22,592 bases of DNA, taken from positions 1 through 22,592 of the forward strand of contig CAZMBM010000023.1 of assembly GCA_964564475.1 (NCBI GenBank), read 5' to 3'. The DNA is from CG1-02-35-72 sp964564475 (GTDB lineage Bacteria > Bacteroidota > Bacteroidia > Flavobacteriales > Flavobacteriaceae). The notes beneath the pieces were generated by a model. It searched no databases and was not told the origin of the DNA. It saw only the letters and a list, made by a program, of their open reading frames with translations. Positions 15,676-22,301 of the stretch are shown here, one piece after another (positions within the stretch are counted from its first letter, which is position 1; the number at the start of each line of letters is the position of its first letter). The position numbers and the translations under genes are program-made.

Positions 15676-16983
15676 ATGAAAAGCGACTTTATAGAGAACT
15701 TACGCTGGCGCGGCTTAATACACGACATGATTCCCGGAACAGAAGAACAATTGGCTTCAGAAAAAACAGTGGCCTATATTGGTTTCGACCCCACCGGAGA
15801 ATCGTTGCATATAGGGAGTTTGGTGCAAATTATTCTGCTCATGCATTTTCAACAAGCAGGACATGTGCCTATCGCTTTAGTGGGCGGTGCCACAGGTATG
15901 ATAGGCGACCCAAGTGGCAAATCGACAGAGCGTAATTTGCTTGATGAAGCGACTTTACAAAAAAACCTTAACGGGATTAAAACGCAATTAGAAAAGTTTT
16001 TGGATTTTGACACCAGCAAACCCAATGCGGCCAAAATGGTAAACAATTACGATTGGATGAAGGATATTTCGCTAATCGATTTTGTACGCGATGTGGGCAA
16101 ACACCTTACGGTTAATTATATGATTGCCAAAGAATCTGTTAAAAAACGACTGGGAGAAGACAGTAAGGAGGGGATGTCATTTACAGAGTTTACCTACCAA
16201 TTGTTTCAAGGCTTTGATTTTTTACATCTTTTTCAGCACGAAAACTGCAAATTACAAATGGGTGGTTCAGATCAATGGGGTAACATTACCACAGGAACCG
16301 AACTCATCAGAAGAAAAACAGGAGGTAAGGCCTTTGCTTTGACGTGCCCGCTCATTACCAAAGCCGATGGCACTAAATTTGGCAAAACAGAAGGCGGTAA
16401 TGTCTGGTTAGACCCCAAAAGAACATCTCCTTATAAATTTTACCAATATTGGCTTAATGCATCCGATGCCGATGCCGAAAACTATATTAAAATCTTTACA
16501 TTTTTAGACAAAGAAACAGTTGAAAATTTGATAACTGAACACAAAGAACAACCTCATTTAAGACTGCTTCAAAAAACAGTGGGTAAAGAAGTGACAACAT
16601 TAGTACACTCTCAAGCCGATTACGAAAACGCTGTAAAGGCTTCACAGATATTGTTTGGCAAATCGACTTCAGAAGATTTAAAAAGTTTAGATGAGCAAAC
16701 TTTTTTAGATGTGTTTGAAGGCGTACCACAAGCCCAAATAAACGAAAGTCAAATTGAAAACGGCTTGGATGTGATATCGGCTTTTGCCGAAACAGGCTTT
16801 TTAGCTTCAAATAGTGAAGTAAGACGCGCTTTAAAAGAAAATTCACTATCGGTTAACAAAGAAAAGATTAAAGAAGATTTTGTTATTAATACTACTCAAT
16901 TAATTAATAATAAATTTGTGTTATTGCAACGCGGAAAAAAGAATTACTTTATTTTAAGGGTGGTTTGTTTAAACAACCATTAA
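15676..16983 (+). CDS. tyrS: Tyrosyl-tRNA synthetase
   Basis: Class I aminoacyl-tRNA synthetase that charges tRNA-Tyr. The 435 aa sequence has the TyrS nucleotide-binding opening YIGFDPTGESLHIGSL (the HIGH motif reads HIGS, 45-48), GGATGMIGDPSGKSTERNLL, GSDQWGNITTG (197-207), and the KMSKS-like loop KFGKT (234-238) after TKADGT. A C-terminal S4 RNA-binding domain occupies ~365-425 (SNSEVRRALKENSLSVNKEKI, FVLLQRGKKNYFIL). It is of the TyrS1 (bacterial short-loop KFGKS/T) type. The gene converges with the LuxE-like gene, and their 3' ends overlap by 15 bases, the overlap encoding only the last few residues of each protein. It is divergent from the epimerase. Confidence 0.97.
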   Translation: MKSDFIENLRWRGLIHDMIPGTEEQLASEKTVAYIGFDPTGESLHIGSLVQIILLMHFQQAGHVPIALVGGATGMIGDPSGKSTERNLLDEATLQKNLNGIKTQLEKFLDFDTSKPNAAKMVNNYDWMKDISLIDFVRDVGKHLTVNYMIAKESVKKRLGEDSKEGMSFTEFTYQLFQGFDFLHLFQHENCKLQMGGSDQWGNITTGTELIRRKTGGKAFALTCPLITKADGTKFGKTEGGNVWLDPKRTSPYKFYQYWLNASDADAENYIKIFTFLDKETVENLITEHKEQPHLRLLQKTVGKEVTTLVHSQADYENAVKASQILFGKSTSEDLKSLDEQTFLDVFEGVPQAQINESQIENGLDVISAFAETGFLASNSEVRRALKENSLSVNKEKIKEDFVINTTQLINNKFVLLQRGKKNYFILRVVCLNNH

Positions 16984-17946
16984 ATTACAACCGCGAATAT
17001 CGCTATTGTCAAAGCGGCCTAAAATTTCGAATGAACCATCATTATAGGTTTTGCCGAGGTCTTGTGTGGCAATAAAAGCGCACGAATTTATATTGGCCAA
17101 GTCAATGACGTTAATACCTCCTGTTTGATTGTGAGGCAACAGACTTAAGGCGTCTTCGGTATCTCTAATGAAAATTTTCATCCAAGGAGGTGTTTTAAAA
17201 AGTCCGCTTCCCTTAGAGTAGGCCTGACTTAGTAATTCGGTCATCCCGTATTCCGAATGAATTTGTGTAAGACCAAAACCTTTACAAAGTTCTCGATGCA
17301 ATTCATCCCTAACCACTTCTTTTCGCCGCCCTTTCATACCGCCGGTTTCCATAACAAGGGTATTCTTTAGGTTAAAACTGTGTTTTTCAAGAAGGTCTAA
17401 TAAAGCAAACGAAACACCTATGAGTAAAACCTTTTCACCATTTTGGTCCAACGCTCTAAGGGTATTTGCCAATTCCTCTAAATTATCGAGATAAAAACCA
17501 CTTTTTGGTTTTCCCGATTTTTTGATTAAATCGGCAACCATATATGTTAACGAAGACCCTTGACGCTCTAAATAACTGGGCAACAAAGCCAAAACAGTAT
17601 AATTAGTTATAGAGCCGTAAAAAAGATTAAAAGCTTTTAAATAGCTTGTTTTGTAGAGGTTTAAGTCGCTTACAAAATGTTTGCTTGGCGTCATTCCTGT
17701 AGTGCCACTACTCACAAAACAAATTTCTTCGGAGGTATTAGCTGTAATTACTTTATGTGATTTAAAAAAACCAATGGGTAAAAACGGGATAGCATCAATG
17801 TGTTTTACCTTTTCGGGAGAACAATTTAATAATTTTAAAAAGTTTTTATAAACGATATTTTTTTCAGCTTGATATCTAAAAACAGCTAAAGCCTTAGCCG
17901 TAAAATCGGCTTCAGAACTACAATCAAAAACAGAAGAAGTAAACAT
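16969..17946 (-). CDS. LuxE/PaaK-like acyl-protein synthetase (ANL superfamily acyltransferase)
   Basis: A 325 aa adenylate-forming family protein resembling LuxE and PaaK. The nucleotide-binding loop is CFVSSGTTGMTPSKH (SSGTTG near 79-84), the mid-protein core motif is HSEYGMTELLSQAY (~230-243), and the end is LGRFDNSDIRGCNLMVV. The cysteine in RGC, six residues from the C-terminus, is placed like the acyl-accepting cysteine of LuxE (inference). I start it at the ATG at 17946; an in-frame TTG one codon earlier is unlikely. The carboxylate substrate is unknown, and no lux or phenylacetate genes lie nearby. It overlaps the 3' end of tyrS by 15 bases and is divergent from the lipoprotein gene. 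Confidence 0.82.
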   Translation of the reverse strand: MFTSSVFDCSSEADFTAKALAVFRYQAEKNIVYKNFLKLLNCSPEKVKHIDAIPFLPIGFFKSHKVITANTSEEICFVSSGTTGMTPSKHFVSDLNLYKTSYLKAFNLFYGSITNYTVLALLPSYLERQGSSLTYMVADLIKKSGKPKSGFYLDNLEELANTLRALDQNGEKVLLIGVSFALLDLLEKHSFNLKNTLVMETGGMKGRRKEVVRDELHRELCKGFGLTQIHSEYGMTELLSQAYSKGSGLFKTPPWMKIFIRDTEDALSLLPHNQTGGINVIDLANINSCAFIATQDLGKTYNDGSFEILGRFDNSDIRGCNLMVV

Positions 17947-17972
17947 CAAAAATAAAATTAGGACAAAAATAA

Positions 17973-18003
17973 TTGAAATTTTAAGAATCCTTTTATAATT
18001 TTG
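17973..18003 (+). promoter_or_regulatory. Bacteroidota-type promoter (-33 TTG, -7 TAATTTTG)
   Basis: TTG at 17973-17975, a 20-base spacer, then TAATTTTG at 17996-18003. This is a full match to the TTG-N17-23-TAnnTTTG consensus of flavobacterial vegetative promoters. The lipoprotein ATG lies 28 bases downstream. Confidence 0.65.
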
Positions 18004-18031
18004 ACTCAGAAAACATTAAAACTGTTTAAAA

Positions 18032-18439
18032 ATGAAAAAGATGCTATTATTATCGGTTCTGTTTTTAAGCTTTGCCTCTTGTAGCAAAGACAATGGTTTT
18101 CCTCCTATTAAACTAAGTGTAGCACCCATTACAATACTTGATGCCCCACAGCAATTTGAATTTGGTAAAACATATCAATTAACACTTACATATAAACTTC
18201 CTAACAGCTGCTATCAATTTTTTGATGTTGATTATGAGTATAATGGCACAGAAAGGAATATTAAGGTTTTAATTTATGAAAATACCGAAGCGAGATGTCC
18301 GCAAACGACGGTAACAGACAAGCAAGATATTTTTGTAAAAGTAACACAACATGAAGATTATACGTTTAATATTTGGAAAGGGAAAAACCAATATGGCCAA
18401 GATATAATTGGTAAAATTGTGGTGCCTGTTAGCAATTAA
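18032..18439 (+). CDS. Small putative lipoprotein of unknown function
   Basis: A 135 aa protein with a signal peptide and lipobox-like SFASC, giving a lipidated cysteine at C17. The mature part is beta-strand rich (FEFGKTYQLTLTYKLPNSCYQFFDVDYEYNG ... VKVTQHEDYTFNIWKGKNQYG ... KIVVPVSN), consistent with a small immunoglobulin-like domain. Cysteines at NSC and RCP could form a disulfide. Proteins of this look are frequent in Flavobacteriaceae and have no assigned role. It has the best-matched promoter in the window and probably its own transcript; the ALDH gene begins 58 bases after its stop with no obvious terminator between them. Confidence 0.75.
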   Translation: MKKMLLLSVLFLSFASCSKDNGFPPIKLSVAPITILDAPQQFEFGKTYQLTLTYKLPNSCYQFFDVDYEYNGTERNIKVLIYENTEARCPQTTVTDKQDIFVKVTQHEDYTFNIWKGKNQYGQDIIGKIVVPVSN

Positions 18440-18497
18440 TTTTACTTTTTTAGACGTGTTTTTTGTTGTAATTTAGCCCTTTTAAAAGCTATAAATT

Positions 18498-20161
18498 ATG
18501 ACAACTTCAGTTCTTGACAATACATTAATAAAAACACTACAACAATTAGGCATTAAACAAGACAATGCAGGCGTTTCAACAGGTCAAAAGACTTTTGGCC
18601 AAGGTGAAATAATAAGCTCTTATTCGCCTGTAAACGGCGCTTTAATTGCCAATGTCTCTACAGCCTCAGAAGAAGATTTTGAGAAAGTAATTTCGACAGC
18701 CACAGAGGCTTTTGCCGAATTTAGATTAATCCCCGCTCCTAAAAGAGGTGAAATAGTGCGTCAGTTTGGACAAAAATTACGCGAATTGAAAGAACCTCTC
18801 GGACGCTTGGTATCTTACGAAATGGGTAAATCTTTTCAAGAAGGCTTGGGCGAAGTTCAAGAAATGATAGACATCTGCGATTTTGCGGTGGGTTTATCAC
18901 GTCAATTACACGGTTTTACAATGCATTCAGAGCGCCCGGGGCATCGTATGTACGATCAATATCACCCTCTTGGCATTGTGGGTATTATTTCGGCTTTTAA
19001 TTTTCCGGTAGCTGTTTGGGCATGGAATACGGCCTTAGCGTGGATTTGTGGCGACGTATGCGTATGGAAACCTTCAGAAAAAGCCCCTTTGTGCGGTGTG
19101 GCCTGTCAAAATATTATAGCCGGTGTTTTAAAAGATAATAATATACCCGAAGGCGTTTCTTGTCTGGTAAATGGCGATTATAGAGTAGGACAAATGATGA
19201 CGGCAGATAAAAGAATACCTCTCGTTTCGGCCACAGGATCTATAAGAATGGGTAAAATTGTCGCTCAAGCCGTGGCTGCGCGTTTGGGTAGAAGCCTCTT
19301 AGAATTAGGGGGTAACAATGCCATAATTATAACGCCAAGCGCTGACTTAGAAATGACAATTGTAGGGGCTTTATTTGGTGCCGTGGGAACAGCCGGACAA
19401 CGCTGTACCTCTACAAGACGCTTAATTATCCACGAAAGTGTTTACGAAGAAGTTAAAAACAAATTAGTGAGTGCTTACGGACAGTTGCGTATAGGAAATC
19501 CACTTGACGAAACCAATCATATAGGACCGTTAATTGATAAAGAATCGGTTGCAACTTATTTAGAAGCCATAGAAAAAGTAAAACAACAAGGCGGCACCAT
19601 GTTGGTTGAAGGGAAAAAACTTGAGGGTGACGCTTATGCCAGTGGCTGTTACGTGAGTCCTTCAATTGCAGAGGTTGAAAATAATTACGAAATTGTTCAA
19701 AATGAAACGTTTGCCCCGCTACTTTACTTAATTAAATACAGCGGTAACGTTGATGAAGCTATTGCCATTCAAAACGATGTGGTTCAAGGCTTATCATCGG
19801 CAATTATGACTAATAATATGCGCGAAGCCGAACGTTTTTTATCGCAAGCGGGATCAGATTGTGGCATAGCGAATGTAAATATTGGGACATCCGGTGCCGA
19901 GATTGGCGGTGCTTTTGGTGGCGAAAAAGAAACAGGTGGCGGCCGAGAATCGGGTTCAGATGCGTGGAAAGTGTATATGCGTCGTCAAACAAACACCATA
20001 AATTATTCAACAGAATTGCCTCTAGCTCAAGGGATTAAATTTGATTTNNNNNNNNNNNNNNNNNNNNNNNNNNNNNNNNNNNNNNNNNNNNNNNNNNNNN
20101 NNNNNNNNNNNNNNNNNNNNNNNNNNNNNNNNNNNNNNNNNNNNNNNAATTTGATTTTTGA
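18498..20161 (+). CDS. Aldehyde dehydrogenase, ALDH7/antiquitin family (alpha-aminoadipic semialdehyde dehydrogenase-like); interrupted by an assembly gap
   Basis: NAD-dependent oxidation of a semialdehyde; the ALDH7 family oxidises alpha-aminoadipic semialdehyde in lysine breakdown. Motifs: FNFPVAVWAWNTALAW with N168, KPSEKAPL, VSATGSIRMG, general base E269 (LLELGGNNA), nucleophile C303 (GTAGQRCTSTRR), NETFAPL (E403), and the antiquitin-type end GAFGGEKETGGGRESGSDAWKVYMRRQTNTINYS with ELPLAQGIKFD. Human ALDH7A1 ends almost identically at LAQGIKF. The last visible codon before the 100 N is D516. The gap flanks share the 10-mer AATTTGATTT, and merging them gives KFDF and then TGA, a 517 aa protein. 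Reading straight through the N run would instead add a spurious tail ending at 20168. No other lysine-catabolic genes lie beside it. Confidence 0.93.
20048..20147. other. Assembly gap (100 N), probably not a real gap
   Basis: Exactly 100 N, the usual placeholder for a gap of unknown size. AATTTGATTT lies immediately before (20038-20047) and immediately after (20148-20157), as expected when two contigs overlapping by a few bases were joined without merging. Confidence 0.85.
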
Positions 20162-20246
20162 AGTGTAAGACTGACACTAATTAATTATTTATTGTAAAGT
20201 CTGTGTATCGGTTGCGTCTAAGCAAACTGATTATATTTATTTTGAT

Positions 20247-20642
20247 ATGAAAATAAAACACAGTCTTTATTTAATACCCTTTGTGTTAATAAGTTTTACA
20301 ACAATTAACCAAGATATCTGGAAAGCCCCCGAATCAGCTAAAACCATTAAAAACCCTATTTCGTTTAAAAAGAAAAAAGCTTCAGCTAAAAAAGGGGCTT
20401 TAATTTTTAATAAGTTTTGTGTTGCTTGTCATGGCCCGAAAGGATTTGGCGATGGTCTTGGCGGGAAAAACCTAAACCCAAAACCTGCGAACTTAACGTC
20501 CCTACGTGTTCAAAACCAAGAAGACGGTGAAATATTTTGGAAAATAACAAACGGTAGAGGCCCTATGATAAAATGGGAGCCTATTATTAAAGAAAACAAC
20601 CGCTGGGATTTGGTAAACTACATTAGAACACTTAAAAATTAA
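20247..20642 (+). CDS. Class I c-type cytochrome
   Basis: A 131 aa exported monohaem cytochrome c. An N-terminal signal-like hydrophobic segment (residues ~5-20) and a lysine-rich linker (KKKKASAKKG) precede the haem site CVACH (58-62) in GALIFNKFCVACHGPKGFGDG. The likely axial methionine is M107 in GRGPMIKWEP, and the closing helix NRWDLVNYIRTL is typical. It should carry electrons in the periplasm, anchored or free. The P460-type cytochrome gene begins 16 bases later, so the pair is almost surely co-transcribed and may be redox partners. The preceding gap (20162-20246) shows no strong promoter; TTG at 20212 with TATATTTA at 20232 is a weak candidate that would give an almost leaderless message. 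Confidence 0.88.
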   Translation: MKIKHSLYLIPFVLISFTTINQDIWKAPESAKTIKNPISFKKKKASAKKGALIFNKFCVACHGPKGFGDGLGGKNLNPKPANLTSLRVQNQEDGEIFWKITNGRGPMIKWEPIIKENNRWDLVNYIRTLKN

Positions 20643-20658
20643 CTTAATAACAAATATT

Positions 20659-21210
20659 ATGAAAATCAAACTCTTATTTTTTGCCCTGATTCTAAGCATT
20701 GGCTTTATAAGTTTAAGCGCTTTTAAATCGGAATCAAAAGACTACAAACCCCTTAAAAAAATCACAGTTGAAAACCCTTGGGATGCTTACAAATCTTGGA
20801 CTAAAATAACCAAAGACAGTCCAAATACGGGAGACCCAACCGGATTTTTAGAAAAACGCCACAACGGTGTAAAAGCTTTACGTGAAATTTACATAAACAG
20901 TGTAGGCGCTGTCGTTCAGCAAGGACATGCCCCCTATAAATACCCCGAGGGCACTATTTTAGTAAAAGAAACATTTAAAAATAAAGGGGCCTACGATAAA
21001 GGAACGAAGTTTATTTTAACGATAATGATAAAACAAAAAGAAGGCACATCGCCCGAAACAGGCGATTGGGGTTTCGTTATGGGCGCTAAAGGAAAAGTGA
21101 GTACGGGAAGATCAAAATGGGCAAAATTTTGTAGTAATTGCCACGTGTACGCCGCCAGTAACGATTACGTATTTATGAACGCCGATTTTATAGCAGGCAT
21201 GAAAAAGTAA
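20659..21210 (+). CDS. Cytochrome P460 family protein
   Basis: A 183 aa periplasmic haem protein. A signal peptide spans residues 1-~21 (FFALILSIGFISLSAF). The body matches the P460/cytochrome c'-beta family: ALREIYINSVGAVVQQGHAPYKYPEGTILVKETF (~73-106), TKFILTIMIKQKEG, DWGFVMG (~136-142). Near the C-terminus is the haem attachment motif CSNCH (158-162) followed by VYAASNDYVF, the normal position for this family. Known members oxidise hydroxylamine or bind NO, using a lysine cross-linked to the haem in true P460. I cannot tell from sequence alone whether the cross-linking lysine is conserved, so the enzymatic role is open. It follows the cytochrome c gene by 16 bases and ends at a strong terminator. 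Confidence 0.86.
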   Translation: MKIKLLFFALILSIGFISLSAFKSESKDYKPLKKITVENPWDAYKSWTKITKDSPNTGDPTGFLEKRHNGVKALREIYINSVGAVVQQGHAPYKYPEGTILVKETFKNKGAYDKGTKFILTIMIKQKEGTSPETGDWGFVMGAKGKVSTGRSKWAKFCSNCHVYAASNDYVFMNADFIAGMKK

Positions 21211-21239
21211 ATAAGACTACTAATTAATTTAATCAAAAA

Positions 21240-21274
21240 AAAAGGGGTTCAGAAATTTTTCTGAACCCCTTTTT
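21240..21274. terminator. Bidirectional intrinsic terminator after the P460 gene
   Basis: GGGGTTCAG (21244-21252) pairs perfectly with CTGAACCCC (21261-21269), with further A-T pairs inside the AT loop. It is flanked by an A-run on the left and TTTTT on the right. It sits between convergent genes and suits both the P460 operon and the facing lipoprotein gene. Confidence 0.92.
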
Positions 21275-21315
21275 GGCTAACATAATTAACCAAATCAACT
21301 AACCAAACCTAATCT

Positions 21316-22206
21316 TTATATTGTTTTAACTTTTCTTTTTACTTTAAAGCGTTTCCTTTCTTTTTTAGGAATCTTACCTTTTAAATACTGAATGTTATAC
21401 CTTCCTTCAAACCGATAAGTTGTTCCTGATATTCGATGAAACAATTCTATCGTGGCATCATCAATCACACTTAATTCAAAATCTTCACTGTCAAAGAAAT
21501 CATAATCTAAATTCAGAATTTTAAGAGAAGAAACATCGGCCACATCAAAAACGTCATAAACTCCCTCAAAGTTCCATTTTAATGAATCAATATTCGTGCC
21601 AATCTTATCTTGAGACGATTGAAAAATATTTAATTGCTCAGGAAAAAAGCTTAAAAAGTTTTCTTTATCAAAAGAATTTAAGTTCCCGGCCTTGCTTGTT
21701 GCTGTCTTTTGCCAAACTTCATATTCTTGTAGAAAATACTCAATATTATCATAAAATAAGGCATCGTAATCAAAATCAGCCCTTTGGTAGCCTAATAACC
21801 TATACGCAACACCGCTAAAAGGGTCACTTATCTCTATTTCGTCAAAGCTTATAGGAAAAACATCTAAACTATAATTTCCATCTAAAATGTGGTTTAAATT
21901 AAGTGCAGATTCAAAAGTAGAATAATTGCCAATTCTCATTCCAAAACCATCGCCTTCGCTTCCGATACCTACCAAATTATTATTGGCATACAGGCTGTTA
22001 TTTACAAAAGAAACGGTAAAGGCTTTTTGTAAAAAAGGGATTTCGCCGTTACCTTGAGTCGCGTTAATATCAACATACCACAAGTCAAAACTTTGCAATT
22101 GTTCTTGTAAAGAAATTTCCGGTTCAAGACTGTTTATTGAAGAAACACTACAAGCCGTTAAAAAACTTGACAGAATAATTGTTAAAATAAGTAATCGTGC
22201 CTTCAT
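21316..22206 (-). CDS. Flavobacterial lipoprotein of unknown function
   Basis: A 296 aa lipoprotein when started at the ATG at 22206, which gives MKARLLILTIILSSFLTAC with a clean lipobox (LTAC). An in-frame GTG 39 bases upstream would add 13 residues that spoil the signal peptide and lies inside a hairpin. The mature protein is acidic and beta-rich with recognisable repeats of pattern: SFDLWYVDINATQGNGEIPFLQKAFTVSF, LYANNNLVGIGSEGDGFGMRIGNYSTF, YRLLGYQRADFDYDALFYDNIEYFLQEYEVWQK, LDYDFFDSEDFELSVIDDATIELFHR, and a basic tail (KKERKRFKVKRKVK). I recognise the general type from Flavobacteriaceae but know of no demonstrated function. The gene has a good promoter and an unusual leader hairpin. Confidence 0.8.
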   Translation of the reverse strand: MKARLLILTIILSSFLTACSVSSINSLEPEISLQEQLQSFDLWYVDINATQGNGEIPFLQKAFTVSFVNNSLYANNNLVGIGSEGDGFGMRIGNYSTFESALNLNHILDGNYSLDVFPISFDEIEISDPFSGVAYRLLGYQRADFDYDALFYDNIEYFLQEYEVWQKTATSKAGNLNSFDKENFLSFFPEQLNIFQSSQDKIGTNIDSLKWNFEGVYDVFDVADVSSLKILNLDYDFFDSEDFELSVIDDATIELFHRISGTTYRFEGRYNIQYLKGKIPKKERKRFKVKRKVKTI

Positions 22207-22212
22207 AAGTAG

Positions 22213-22246
22213 AGTGTTTGAGATTATTAGGTATAATCCAAACACT
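22213..22246 (-). promoter_or_regulatory. Leader hairpin directly upstream of the lipoprotein start codon
   Basis: On the minus strand AGTGTTTG + GATTAT pairs with ATAATC + CAAACACT: 14 base pairs, a 5-base loop (ACCTA) and a single bulged U. The stem ends 6 bases before the ATG at 22206 and would fill most of the predicted leader. No U-run follows, so it is not a terminator. It could control translation or stability, or serve as a DNA operator. Confidence 0.6.
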
Positions 22247-22266
22247 GTGCCAAAGGGTAAATAATA

Positions 22267-22297
22267 TAAATATAGACTTTAATGTGAATAAAATCAA
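22267..22297 (-). promoter_or_regulatory. Putative promoter of the flavobacterial lipoprotein gene
   Basis: Minus-strand TTG (22295-22297), a 20-base spacer, then TATATTTA (22267-22274), one mismatch from TAnnTTTG. Transcription would start near 22260, giving a leader of roughly 55 bases that contains the hairpin. Confidence 0.5.
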
Positions 22298-22301
22298 ATA
22301 C

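Noticed and set aside
16496..16846. A 116-residue minus-strand open frame inside tyrS
   Set aside because: It lies wholly opposite the conserved tyrS coding sequence and has the Leu/Phe-rich composition of an antisense frame.
17947..17949. TTG start one codon upstream of the LuxE-like ATG
   Set aside because: An ATG follows at once, and the TTG is part of a -7-like element.
20148..20168. NLIFEV as the true C-terminus of the ALDH
   Set aside because: It arises only from reading through the N placeholder; the duplicated gap flanks and the family C-terminus point to a TGA stop at 20159-20161.
20162..20178. Short hairpin AGTGT/ACACT after the ALDH as a terminator
   Set aside because: Only 5 base pairs, with no following T-run.
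22207..22245. Upstream GTG start for the lipoprotein at 22245
   Set aside because: It adds 13 residues before a good signal peptide and lipobox, and the codon lies within the leader hairpin.
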